A stretch of DNA of 64,000 bases from Paenibacillus sp. FSL H7-0357 (GTDB lineage Bacteria > Bacillota > Bacilli > Paenibacillales > Paenibacillaceae). How positions within the stretch are numbered: the first letter of the stretch is position 1; every line of letters begins with the position of its first letter. The stretch spans positions 3,720,001 through 3,784,000 of the forward strand of contig NZ_CP009241.1 of NCBI RefSeq assembly GCF_000758525.1. Reading direction: 5' to 3'. The translations under genes and the position numbers were made by a program. The notes under the pieces are model-generated. The model was given only the letters and a program-made list of their open reading frames with translations, ran no database searches and was not told the origin of the DNA. Shown here piece after piece: positions 26,201 to 33,853 of the stretch.

Positions 26201-27726
26201 AACGGGCCGGTGAACAGCTGGCGGAGATCGAAGCTGCGGTGGTCCAGGTGGATCAAGATTGGCGGAATGCCCCTCTTCCAACGGATACAGCCGAGGTGAT
26301 TTTGACGGCCAGAGCGAGACAGAAGAACGAGACGGTATACTTGGATGAGGACTATCAGCTTGTCCACGATTCGTTTATCCGCGCCCAGACCATCCTTGAG
26401 AATCTGCAGAAGGATCTACGGAAATCCGAAAAAGTGATCAAGGAGAAACATGAACGTGCTGTAGAAATATGGCATGATCCGCTGGATCAGAAGGAAGAAG
26501 AGATCAGCAGGCGTTTCCGGGAGAATGAACAGCTGCTTAACAGCTGCAAACAAGCCTTGAGTGTTATGGATCAATGGATTCAAACATTGGTAAGCCAAAG
26601 CAAAATCATGGATACCCATGTAGAGGGACGGGTCCAAATGCGGGATGTTCCTGAAGAGCTGCAGCAGCGGGTAAAAGAAAATTGTGAGCCGCTGGTAGCT
26701 GACTGGCTGCTGCGCAGCAAGGAAAGCCGCAGTGAGCGGTCGGAAATCTCCCGTAAGGTGAAGGAAGAGAAGACGTCTTTAAGCAGTAAATTGGCGAAAA
26801 GCGGCTGGAATGCCGAGCTGGAGACCAAAATCCAGGAAAGGCTGAATACTGTACATTGGGATGACTTTTCTATAGCCCGGCAGGTGCTTGATTCCATGCT
26901 CCAAAGCTCGCGCGATCAGATTGAGAGCATCCGCAGCGACAAGGAAGGGATGGAGCTGTCCCGCAAGCTGTGGGTTGGCCGTGCCGCCAAACGTGTCGTG
27001 CAGATTGTCGATATCCTGAAGCGTATGGAACGCCGGATGATCATTCTTAATGAGAATGGACATGCTTTTCCATTGGTCCGCCTGAATTACAAGAACATTA
27101 CGGTGCCGAAGACGAGCGATGATATCGAGCCGCTGGTCAGTGATTATTTCAACCGCTGCATTAGCGGGCTATTGGAGAAATATGCCAAGATTGAGCAGGT
27201 GCCGGCAGCCGCTGTCAAAGAGATGATCAATGACGGGAAAATCGTATACGCCGCGATGCAGAACCGTTTTCCGGTGCTTCAGGTCTACAAGCCGGTGACC
27301 GAGAACTATTTCCTGTATGCGGCTCCTGAAGAGTACCATTATTCCGACTGGGAAGTTATTAACCGCGGAGCACTGGATGAGGCTGTCGGCAGCGGCGGGC
27401 AACGCCAGTCTGTGCAGCTGCTGGTTGCTATGATGATCATGACCCATAAGCGGGTCAACCGTGAGAACAAGGGCTGGACGGTTTTCCTGTACGATAATCC
27501 ATTTGGTGAGATGGTTTCGAACAACGTACTTGATCCGGTATTTGAAATATCCAAAGCACTCAAATTCCAGTGGCTGATCGTTACGCCGCCCGAGCTGGTG
27601 AAGAATGATGTCAGCATCCGTTTCGGCGTGTACTGGCAGCTGTATTTTGGGGGAGATAAAGGAGAAATGCTGGAATCCACGCTCATTAAGGGTGGCCGAA
27701 AGCTGATTCCTGCTTCCTTGTTCTGA
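23242..27726 (+). CDS. JetC/MukB-like SMC-type coiled-coil ATPase
   Basis: A 1494-residue ATPase with split head domains. The N-terminal head has a Walker A-like TLMNGGGKGVLLQ (about residues 43-55). Long coiled coils (about 290-560 and 770-1230) flank a globular hinge-like region (about 655-760, LPYGIIVTQREAAKL). The C-terminal head has signature SGGQRQS (about 1388), Walker B-like VFLYDNPFGE and the switch region WLIVTPPE. Two key positions are non-canonical: Gly replaces Ser/Thr after the Walker A Lys, and Asn replaces the catalytic Glu after the Walker B Asp. GGAGG precedes the ATG. No JetD-like nuclease gene follows. Confidence 0.8.
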   Translation: MPRIERIRIAGLKYEKMLKKYDDMILDLCNEEGPANTLITLMNGGGKGVLLQSIFQLLLPKAAWGKDNENQVEAFFHNHKKQLKPYTFHVAIEWRLDNSERNEYMTTGIAMTAHSSIDQLEIKVDYLLYALMDYEEQAELTLSTLPLYDHAEGGPVSFETIQQFVRERRNEIVAFGSHSSDLKKYYSFLAERDIHIGEWRNMKRINGEEGGIKGYFQKNEAFTNHNLFEKLIIPEIGSSLNEGVKEEDGSLQRMFIDTATIAQRLPMLEQREKAFAEFTTLAAPLYELVEQGTEAERSFRETELLGRQMSTVIHEELKNAEAERSKTADALVQHHQEARQLRFEGDNLKYLRSKEEQDLKQDEFTRISDNQTRAKLRLDESKLKEKKLEVAYYLAKRSAQLRQIEQWQKEIEAIEGSLEMKERQEVIQGAKEELRLQWDKVFQLWQGQLSSFVTRQHSLTAEENGLRKERESLLLELGGLDNRINELTGAIRQYTEELGVFASRHGHEAAGAPGAALQRTLIAAKTIADNISGFNEQRKTAEERKLSLHQSQTELKVKLNAGQSQSDELQNLLESQMNRESQLWSQLVVLLEMYEEHHQLGVTALFEAKPAIQERFIRRLDEAEQQTKRLRRDYYNQLIDVELQQESFWLPNADILRVKDTLDSLKISSMIGSSYLNDLPYLSREEEMERHPLLPYGIIVTQREAAKLQPDTLKEVLLKSAVPVFIREEMAEAASGPFLLPANQGPQMVLQPDHFQEWKRGISSSLKHQEEELKDAEAYLSKLKSARQEFERLFQSEHTLALKAKLNTLELLQNELNLKLGDLNTEISRNEDSLAVIQRELAQSEADRTEHEERAQALRQWDERTKKQEQDYKDKQKAVERKKELSKEIASKDQGLVQVKAELGSTAQQREKWIGDTRYSLFPRLQNWFPEIAFPGEYPVAPALEEEPVLDPAAQDTLMQLLSTVESLQQSLTQNELEIRTRAGNIKRAGEQLAEIEAAVVQVDQDWRNAPLPTDTAEVILTARARQKNETVYLDEDYQLVHDSFIRAQTILENLQKDLRKSEKVIKEKHERAVEIWHDPLDQKEEEISRRFRENEQLLNSCKQALSVMDQWIQTLVSQSKIMDTHVEGRVQMRDVPEELQQRVKENCEPLVADWLLRSKESRSERSEISRKVKEEKTSLSSKLAKSGWNAELETKIQERLNTVHWDDFSIARQVLDSMLQSSRDQIESIRSDKEGMELSRKLWVGRAAKRVVQIVDILKRMERRMIILNENGHAFPLVRLNYKNITVPKTSDDIEPLVSDYFNRCISGLLEKYAKIEQVPAAAVKEMINDGKIVYAAMQNRFPVLQVYKPVTENYFLYAAPEEYHYSDWEVINRGALDEAVGSGGQRQSVQLLVAMMIMTHKRVNRENKGWTVFLYDNPFGEMVSNNVLDPVFEISKALKFQWLIVTPPELVKNDVSIRFGVYWQLYFGGDKGEMLESTLIKGGRKLIPASLF

Positions 27727-27777
27727 CCATATCATAAGTCAATCGCGCTATCTAACGGCAACTATAGAAATAAAGTA

Positions 27778-27808
27778 AGAGACCCGGCATCACGCTGAGT
27801 CTCTTTTT
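27778..27808 (+). terminator. Intrinsic terminator of the SMC-type operon
   Basis: An imperfect stem, AGAGACCCGGC/GCTGAGTCTCT, is followed by TTTTT. It lies 50 bp after the ATPase stop and separates the operon from the TPM gene. Confidence 0.78.
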
Positions 27809-27866
27809 GTTCTATCAGGCTATGTTTTGAATATACTATTTTCGTATGGAAGGAGAGATGAAGATC

Positions 27867-29021
27867 ATGGAAATTCGGATGAGACAAAAGACGTTTATCA
27901 TAGCTTTAATTGTACTGCTGCTGAGTATGCTGCTGCCCGCTTTTAGCTTGGCCCAAACTGCCGTGCCTGAGCACACGGACTCTTTTTACGTTAATGATTT
28001 CGCCAATGTGATTGATGATAAAACCGAAAATTACATCGTCAACTATGGTATTCGTTTGCATCAGCAGAGCGGTTCACAAGTTGTGCTGGTGACAGTGGAC
28101 TCTACAAATGGAGCTGCGATAGAGGAGTATGCAACCTCGCTGTTCAACGCCTGGGAAGTAGGCTCAGCTGACAACAATAAGGGTGTGCTGCTGCTCTTTT
28201 CGATCAAAGATAACGAGTACTGGGCGGTTAGGGGCAGAGGCCTGGAGGACGAGCTTAATGACGCTGTTTTATCGCAAGTTCTTTCCCAGTCGCTTGCGCC
28301 GGACTTTGCCAAGAAGGAGTACAGCTTCGGGGCACGCAAAACTTACGGGTCACTGATCCAAAAGCTGGGCGGAGTCTGGAAGGAGCAGGTCGGTTCCAAA
28401 ACCTACGTATCCGATAATGCCGGAGTTCTCAAAAAGGTCAGCAAGCTTTATCTCAACCAATCCAGCAACCGTTTCAAGACAACGACCGGAAGCGGCATTT
28501 ATGTGGTTACGGTTAAAAATTCCGCAGACAAAAACCTGCAGGAATATACGTATTCGAAATTCGCCTCCATTGGGGCGGGTTCCAAGGATGTAATGCTGGT
28601 GCTGGACATCGGCGGGGACAATTACCATATACTGCAAGGCAAGGACATCGACGGAATGCTGACCAATGAGGCGATGCAAGATATTCTGGATAAGGTGCTT
28701 GAACCGGAATTCGCCCGAAAAAATTACGCAGGTGGTGCGGTAGCAACAGTCAATACTTTGCACAAATTCTTGTTGGCCAGAGCAGATATTCCCCAGAGTT
28801 CCACAGTGGTAAGTTCAGAGACTATTGCCGTTTCCAGTACGGCTGCATTACCGGCTGACAAAGCAACGGTAGTGGAAAACCAGCCTGTTTCTATATCCAA
28901 AGGTATAATAGTCAGCGGTCTGTTTCTTGTGTTTATCCTGTTGTTTAGCCTTGCGATAGTATGGCGGAACAGAAAAATCGCACTATACGGTTATGGCAGC
29001 CGCAAGCAAAGACACGGATGA
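27867..29021 (+). CDS. Secreted/membrane-anchored protein with two TPM domains
   Basis: A 384-residue protein with an N-terminal signal sequence (about residues 5-30, ending AFSLAQT). It has two successive TPM domains (about 37-165 and 175-305), each opening with a YVND/YVSDxAxVI-like motif, then SGSQVVLVTV or GSGIYVVTV, and a GxLLLF/DVMLVL core. A Thr/Ser-rich linker leads to a C-terminal transmembrane helix (about 345-367) and a basic tail. ATG 27867 is preferred because AAGGAG lies 11 bp upstream. TPM proteins often pair with LemA, but no lemA is nearby. Confidence 0.85.
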   Translation: MEIRMRQKTFIIALIVLLLSMLLPAFSLAQTAVPEHTDSFYVNDFANVIDDKTENYIVNYGIRLHQQSGSQVVLVTVDSTNGAAIEEYATSLFNAWEVGSADNNKGVLLLFSIKDNEYWAVRGRGLEDELNDAVLSQVLSQSLAPDFAKKEYSFGARKTYGSLIQKLGGVWKEQVGSKTYVSDNAGVLKKVSKLYLNQSSNRFKTTTGSGIYVVTVKNSADKNLQEYTYSKFASIGAGSKDVMLVLDIGGDNYHILQGKDIDGMLTNEAMQDILDKVLEPEFARKNYAGGAVATVNTLHKFLLARADIPQSSTVVSSETIAVSSTAALPADKATVVENQPVSISKGIIVSGLFLVFILLFSLAIVWRNRKIALYGYGSRKQRHG

Positions 29022-29048
29022 AATGATGGCGGAAAAGGCGATATCCAA

Positions 29049-29088
29049 TGCCCGAGTGACCCTATAAGGTCAACGGGCATTATTTTTT
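29049..29088. terminator. Intrinsic terminator after the TPM gene
   Basis: TGCCCG-AG-TGACC and GGTCA-AC-GGGCA form a two-part stem around CTATAA, followed by TTATTTTTT on the plus strand. Confidence 0.8.
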
Positions 29089-29111
29089 ATGTGAAGTTTA
29101 ATATTACTTCG

Positions 29112-29600
29112 TTAGTCTAACTCTTTGATCATCTTGAAATTATGCAGGATAACACCTTTTCGCTCCACCGCCTGCATCTGAACAGACCTATAGCCGTGAT
29201 GTTCAAAAAATGGCTTTGCTGTGATGCTTGCATCGACAGTTACTTGGACCAGTCCCAAGCTTCTGGCTTCGGCTTCAAGTACTTTTAACAATCCCGAGGC
29301 AATGCCTTGTCCCTGAAAGTCTTTATGCGTAAATACTCTGTCCAGATATCCCTCAGGTGACATATCCGCAAAACCGATGATGCTGTCATTCAACTGGACT
29401 ATATAAGAAAGGTGGCTGCTCAACGATTCTTTCCAGGCATTCTGCCGGGTTTCCCGGTCATTGTTATCTGCCCAGGCGTCAAGCTGCTTCTCAGAATAAT
29501 CCTTTTTATTTACGGAATGAACCGTCTCATAGAACAAGGTAACAATTTGTTCGATATCCGAAAGCCGAAACTTTCTAATCTCAAAATCTTTAAAATTCAT
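29112..29600 (-). CDS. GNAT-family N-acetyltransferase
   Basis: A 162-residue acetyltransferase with the acetyl-CoA loop QGQGIASG (about residues 103-110), preceded by GYLDRVFTHKDF, and followed by ARSLGLVQVTVDASITAKPFFEHHGYRSV. This is the compact YafP/PhnO-like layout. The start at 29600 follows GGAGGGGG. It is encoded alone and convergent with the TPM gene. The acceptor is unknown. Confidence 0.92.
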   Translation of the reverse strand: MNFKDFEIRKFRLSDIEQIVTLFYETVHSVNKKDYSEKQLDAWADNNDRETRQNAWKESLSSHLSYIVQLNDSIIGFADMSPEGYLDRVFTHKDFQGQGIASGLLKVLEAEARSLGLVQVTVDASITAKPFFEHHGYRSVQMQAVERKGVILHNFKMIKELD

Positions 29601-29772
29601 TGGTAATCCCCCTCCAAACGACATTTAACCTCATTATAGTACACGGGTCTCCTAACCTTCAGCAGCAGAATTGAAAAAAATGAAACTTTTAATCTTTCAT
29701 TATCGTCTATGATGAAAGTATATGTTTTCATGCTTATTACCATTAATAGAAGTATTAGGGAGGCTTTATGAA

Positions 29773-30894
29773 GTGAGCTCATCATCATTACCTCAGCGCA
29801 ATGCTGTAAGCAAGAAGAAGAAAAAACCGGTCCGCAAGCGCAAGAAAAAAAGTTTTTTACGCACACTCTCCAGACTTTTTTTAATCTTGATCCTATTACT
29901 AATCGCCGGCGGGAGCTGGCTGTATTTTGCGCCCTCCGCGCATAATCTTCGCTACTTGATCGCAGATACGCTGATTACCACTCAGCACCGCTATATGGCG
30001 AAATATATCATTGGTGAAGATGAACTGAAAGACCGGGTTAAGGAGTACAATGAACGCTTTGTGCATATGGGAGATGAGAAGGACACCCATACCATTGTAC
30101 AGCCGCCGGTGGAGGTAGAGAAACCTTTGGTCGAGATTGAGGAAGTGTCCGGCACGGGTTATTCCGGTTATGTCATGACCGTTAATGATCCGACCAAGGT
30201 ACGGCTGGGTGTTCCCGGCAAAATTGGATCAGGCGAGAAAGTGTCCAGCATGGTGTCACGAACCGGCGCGATTGCCGGTGTGAACGGTGGCGGCTTCGCC
30301 GACCCGAACTGGAAAGGCAACGGATTTAAGCCGATAGGACTCGTGATTTCGCAAGGGAAATTGTTTTACAATGGCTTGGGCGGAAAAAAATCAACACAAA
30401 TCGTCGGCCTCGATAAGCAAGGCAAAATGATCGCTGGCAATTATTCGCTGAATGAGCTCAGTGATCTTGGTGTACAGGAGGCAGTGTCCTTTCAACCGAG
30501 ATTGATCGTCAATGGCAAGGGCCTCATTAAGAATGCGGCCGAAGGCTGGGGGATTGCCCCAAGAACGGCGATGGGTCAACGTGATGACGGTGCTCTTCTA
30601 TTTGTGGTGATCGACGGACGACAGCCCGGATACAGCATCGGCGCCAATCTATATGATGTACAGCAAATCATGCTGAAGCACGGAGCGGTGATAGCTGCCA
30701 ATCTGGACGGAGGTTCATCCACCGTACTTGTTAAGGACAACGAGATCGTCAACAAACCTTCTTCGCAATACGGAGAACGTTATTTGCCTACGGCTTTTCT
30801 GGTGTTTGAACACCCGGAGCAGGCGGATATTACGAACATCTGGGAAGGCCTGGACCCTGCGAAGATCGATGCTGGAAAGAAGCGGACACATTAA
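29773..30894 (+). CDS. Membrane-anchored phosphodiester glycosidase family protein (NAGPA-like)
   Basis: A 373-residue protein. A very basic cytoplasmic segment (SKKKKKPVRKRKKKSF) precedes one transmembrane helix (about residues 33-53). The extracellular C-terminal domain matches the phosphodiester glycosidase fold (AIAGVNGGGFADPNW, AVSFQPRLIVNGKG, GWGIAPRTAMGQRDDG, ANLDGGSSTVLV). Start is GTG 29773, placed 9 bp after GGGAGG. An ATG at 29768 opens only ATGAAGTGA and cannot be used. Relatives act on teichoic-acid-like or exopolysaccharide phosphodiesters at the cell surface. Confidence 0.87.
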   Translation: MSSSSLPQRNAVSKKKKKPVRKRKKKSFLRTLSRLFLILILLLIAGGSWLYFAPSAHNLRYLIADTLITTQHRYMAKYIIGEDELKDRVKEYNERFVHMGDEKDTHTIVQPPVEVEKPLVEIEEVSGTGYSGYVMTVNDPTKVRLGVPGKIGSGEKVSSMVSRTGAIAGVNGGGFADPNWKGNGFKPIGLVISQGKLFYNGLGGKKSTQIVGLDKQGKMIAGNYSLNELSDLGVQEAVSFQPRLIVNGKGLIKNAAEGWGIAPRTAMGQRDDGALLFVVIDGRQPGYSIGANLYDVQQIMLKHGAVIAANLDGGSSTVLVKDNEIVNKPSSQYGERYLPTAFLVFEHPEQADITNIWEGLDPAKIDAGKKRTH

Positions 30895-31000
30895 ACTGCA
30901 GGTATCCTAGACAGAACAGACGTGGAACGTCAGAAGGTTCTATGCTACGATATCTTCTGTGATGCTGAATTATCGCTTAAGGACCGGAGGGGGAACAGGG

Positions 31001-31933
31001 TTGACATTGCAGCAGCTCCGCTACGCAATTGAAATTGCCAACAGCGGCTCGATGAATGAAGCGGCCAAAAGGCTTTTTGTGTCGCAGCCCAGTCTCTCCA
31101 ACGCCATTAAGGAACTGGAGAGCGAACTGGGAATTACTATATTTGAACGAAACAACAGAGGGATCAGCATCTCTGCTGAAGGGATGGAATTTCTGGGCTA
31201 TGCCCGGCAGATCATTGAACAAACCGAGTTTATGGAGAACCGGTATACCGGCAAAAAACGCAGCCCGATTTATTTTTCCGTATCGACCCAGCATTATGCT
31301 TTTGTCGTTGATGCGTTTGTCAGGTTGATGAACGAGCGCAATGTGGCGGAATATAATTTCAGCCTGAGAGAAACGCAGACTTATGAAATTATTGAAGATG
31401 TCCGCACATTGCGCAGCGATCTCGGTATTCTGTATATCAACGAGAGTAACTATAAAGTGATGAACAAGCTGTTCAGCGACGGGAACCTGAAATTCACCCC
31501 GCTGTTCAATACGAACCCGCATGTTTATGTCAGAACGGGCCACGCACTGGCCGCCAAAGAAAGGGTTACACAGGACGAGATTCTTCCGTATCCCTATATT
31601 ACCTTTGAGCAAGGGGATAACAATTCGCTGCATTTTTCTGAAGAGATGCTGAGCTTCACGCAAATACAGAAAAATGTTAAAGTGACAGACCGGGCCACGC
31701 TGACCCACTTGTTGCTGGGGAGTGATTCCTATACGATAGGCACGGGCATTATGGCCTCTGAGCTGAATGGCGAAGGGCTCGTAACGGTTCCTTTTGACAG
31801 CAATGAGGTGTTCACGGTTGGCTGGATTGCCCACAAGGACCGTAAGCCAAGCGAAATCATGTCCGGGTTCATTGAAATTCTGAATGATCTGGTGTCTGAA
31901 CAATATTTCGACTTCAATCAATCCTTACTATAA
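31001..31933 (+). CDS. LysR-family regulator linked to a methionine synthase-like gene
   Basis: A 310-residue LysR regulator with a helix-turn-helix at about residues 1-60 (SGSMNEAAKRLFVSQPSLSNAIKELE within it) and a C-terminal effector domain. It starts at TTG 31001 after GGAGGGGG. It precedes a MetE-like gene by 15 bp in the same direction, so the two are co-transcribed. This arrangement is unusual for LysR genes, which are mostly divergent from their targets. Sulfur or methionine metabolism is the likely regulon, by analogy with MetR/MtaR-type regulators. Confidence 0.9.
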   Translation: MTLQQLRYAIEIANSGSMNEAAKRLFVSQPSLSNAIKELESELGITIFERNNRGISISAEGMEFLGYARQIIEQTEFMENRYTGKKRSPIYFSVSTQHYAFVVDAFVRLMNERNVAEYNFSLRETQTYEIIEDVRTLRSDLGILYINESNYKVMNKLFSDGNLKFTPLFNTNPHVYVRTGHALAAKERVTQDEILPYPYITFEQGDNNSLHFSEEMLSFTQIQKNVKVTDRATLTHLLLGSDSYTIGTGIMASELNGEGLVTVPFDSNEVFTVGWIAHKDRKPSEIMSGFIEILNDLVSEQYFDFNQSLL

Positions 31934-31948
31934 CAGCAGGAGGGACGT

Positions 31949-33064
31949 ATGATCAGTCCAGTTATCGGCTCCAAAAGAAATGCTCCTCCCTTTCGTTACG
32001 ACATCGTCGGCAGCTTCCTGCGTACAGATGAGATTAAGACCGGCCGCAATTTATTTGAACAGGGTGAAATCACGGCAGAGCAGCTTTATGAGATAGAGAA
32101 TCAAGAGATTTCCAAGCTGCTGGAACAGGAAAAGGCGCTGGGAGTTAAGGCGGTCACAGATGGTGAGTTCCGGCGTTCCTGGTGGCATCTGGATTTCTTC
32201 TTCGGAATCCAAGGCACACAGAAAATTAGCCTGAACCAAGGCGGCGGCTCGAAAGAAACTGCCCAGCGGGCGGAGAGCTTCAAGATTGTCGGTAAAATCG
32301 CCTTTACGGATCATCCCGTGATCGGACAATTTATCAAGACGCAGCAGTTAGCCGGAGATACGCCGGTAAAAATGACGATTCCTTCTCCTGCCTTGTTTCA
32401 TTTCGTGCAGGATTATAACGGGAATGAAATTTATCCGGAGCGTGAAATGCTGTACGCAGATATTATTGCAGTGTACCGGGCAGCGATTCAGGCTTTCTAT
32501 GATGCGGGCTGCCGCTATCTGCAGCTGGATGATACGACTTGGGGAACGCTCTGCAGCGGCAAGCACCGGGCACATCTGCGCAGCCGGGGAATTGATCCGG
32601 ACCAGCTGGCGCAGGACTATGTGCGGCTGATTAACGAGAGCATCTCTCTACGTCCGGCGGATATGACGATTGCCCTGCATGTGTGCCGGGGCAACTTCCG
32701 CTCCACCTGGTTCGCCGCAGGGGGATATGAGCCGATTGCCGAAGTGCTGTTTGCTCAGGCAGAGGTCGATGCCTTTTTCCTTGAATACGATAATGAACGG
32801 TCCGGTGATTTCGCGCCGCTGCGGTTTATCCGTGATCAATTTGTAGTACTGGGGTTGGTGACTACCAAACATGGAGGCCTTGAGAGTAAAGAGCAGCTTA
32901 AGCTCCGAATTGAAGAAGCCGCCCAATATGTAAATATTGAGCAGCTGTGTCTGAGTCCCCAATGCGGATTTGCTTCCACGGAGGAAGGCAATATGCTGAC
33001 CGAGGAAGAGCAGTGGGATAAGCTGCGCCTGGTTATTGAAACCGCTAATGAAGTCTGGATCTGA
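31949..33064 (+). CDS. Cobalamin-independent methionine synthase family protein (YxjG/YxjH-like)
   Basis: A 371-residue protein equivalent to the C-terminal catalytic half of MetE, like B. subtilis YxjG and YxjH. Zinc ligands are visible: LHVCRGNF (His and Cys, about residues 231-238) and LCLSPQCGFAS (Cys near 344). VTDGEFRRSWWHLDFF and DYDERSGD-like EYDNERSGDF complete the active site. It transfers a methyl group to homocysteine, possibly from a donor other than the triglutamate folate. GGAGG precedes the ATG. No S-box leader is present, unlike B. subtilis yxjG; control is likely through the upstream LysR gene. Confidence 0.9.
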   Translation: MISPVIGSKRNAPPFRYDIVGSFLRTDEIKTGRNLFEQGEITAEQLYEIENQEISKLLEQEKALGVKAVTDGEFRRSWWHLDFFFGIQGTQKISLNQGGGSKETAQRAESFKIVGKIAFTDHPVIGQFIKTQQLAGDTPVKMTIPSPALFHFVQDYNGNEIYPEREMLYADIIAVYRAAIQAFYDAGCRYLQLDDTTWGTLCSGKHRAHLRSRGIDPDQLAQDYVRLINESISLRPADMTIALHVCRGNFRSTWFAAGGYEPIAEVLFAQAEVDAFFLEYDNERSGDFAPLRFIRDQFVVLGLVTTKHGGLESKEQLKLRIEEAAQYVNIEQLCLSPQCGFASTEEGNMLTEEEQWDKLRLVIETANEVWI

Positions 33065-33081
33065 ACAGAATACGAGTTACA

Positions 33082-33123
33082 CACTAAGAGACCGCTCCTG
33101 AAATTAGGAGCGGTCTCTTAGTG
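33082..33123. terminator. Perfect 18-bp hairpin between convergent genes
   Basis: CACTAAGAGACCGCTCCT and its exact complement flank GAAATT. It lies between the MetE-like gene and the opposing jelly-roll gene, so a bidirectional terminator is likely. There is no T tract beyond the stem on either strand. Confidence 0.75.
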
Positions 33124-33135
33124 CAGATTTGCGAG

Positions 33136-33705
33136 TCAGCAAGGAGACGGGAATCTGGCAGCTTCGAAAGAAGTGGTGACAACAAATGAAAATTGATCTA
33201 TAAAGCCTGGAGTTGTGGTGGTGGCAAAGATTTCAACCCGATCGCCGCCGTTCAGTTTCAAGATCGTAGAAACACTTGTAGCGTTGCTTCTGTTTACATT
33301 GGTGCCGAAAAAATCGTTGTCTACCGGTGTATTAGGAGATTGAATACCATTCACCAGGATCACAAGTGCAATGACGTAATTGACAGTAGGGTTTACAGGA
33401 TTGACGGCAATCAATGAACTGATGGAATAAACGCCTGAAGTTTTTGGAATAAACACGGAGTGGAGAGGATCATATTCACCGCATAAATCGAATTGAACCA
33501 CAGGAAAAGGAATTTTGGTAAGCTGATCAGCTTTAGTTATGCTGACAACGCTGTTAGGGGTACCGATTGCCCTAAAAGCCGATGGACGGATTGTGCTCCA
33601 GATATCCAGAGGTCTTATTCTTTTCGGTTCAACTCTTTTATGTTTTTGGATTTTTATGACCAGAGGTCTTCTTCTGAAATTTTTTTTGCGGATCGGCTTA
33701 TACAT
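33136..33705 (-). CDS. Putative C1q/TNF-like jelly-roll surface protein
   Basis: A 189-residue protein. A strongly basic N-terminus (KPIRKKNFRRRPLVIKIQKHKRVEPKRIRP) is followed by a beta-rich C-terminal domain of about 130 residues with VVQFDLCGEYDPLHSVFIPKTSGVYSISSLIAVNP, NYVIALVILVNG and a final SFVVTTSFEAARFP. This resembles the C1q/TNF-like heads of exosporium and spore-coat proteins (BclA type) but lacks collagen repeats. It has no signal peptide. GGAGGGG precedes the ATG. A spore outer-layer location is inferred, not shown. Confidence 0.7.
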   Translation of the reverse strand: MYKPIRKKNFRRRPLVIKIQKHKRVEPKRIRPLDIWSTIRPSAFRAIGTPNSVVSITKADQLTKIPFPVVQFDLCGEYDPLHSVFIPKTSGVYSISSLIAVNPVNPTVNYVIALVILVNGIQSPNTPVDNDFFGTNVNRSNATSVSTILKLNGGDRVEIFATTTTPGFIDQFSFVVTTSFEAARFPSPC

Positions 33706-33853
33706 GATACCCCTCCTAAGTGTAGGTGTTTACCTCATTCAACTTATATATATGGCACTTGCAGTTGATTGAAATAGGTAAATAACAGGGGATATCAGCA
33801 CATTTTAGGTATCTGTCTTCATGCTGTAGGAAGGTTGTTCAGGATAAAACACA

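Noticed and set aside
27846..29021. The gene after the SMC-type ATPase as a possible JetD
   Set aside because: It has a signal peptide, two TPM domains and a C-terminal membrane anchor, and follows a terminator. It is not a Toprim nuclease.
30977..31921. A 314-codon minus-strand frame
   Set aside because: It mirrors the LysR gene of 31001-31933, which has clear helix-turn-helix motifs and a Shine-Dalgarno. The mirror has no motif.
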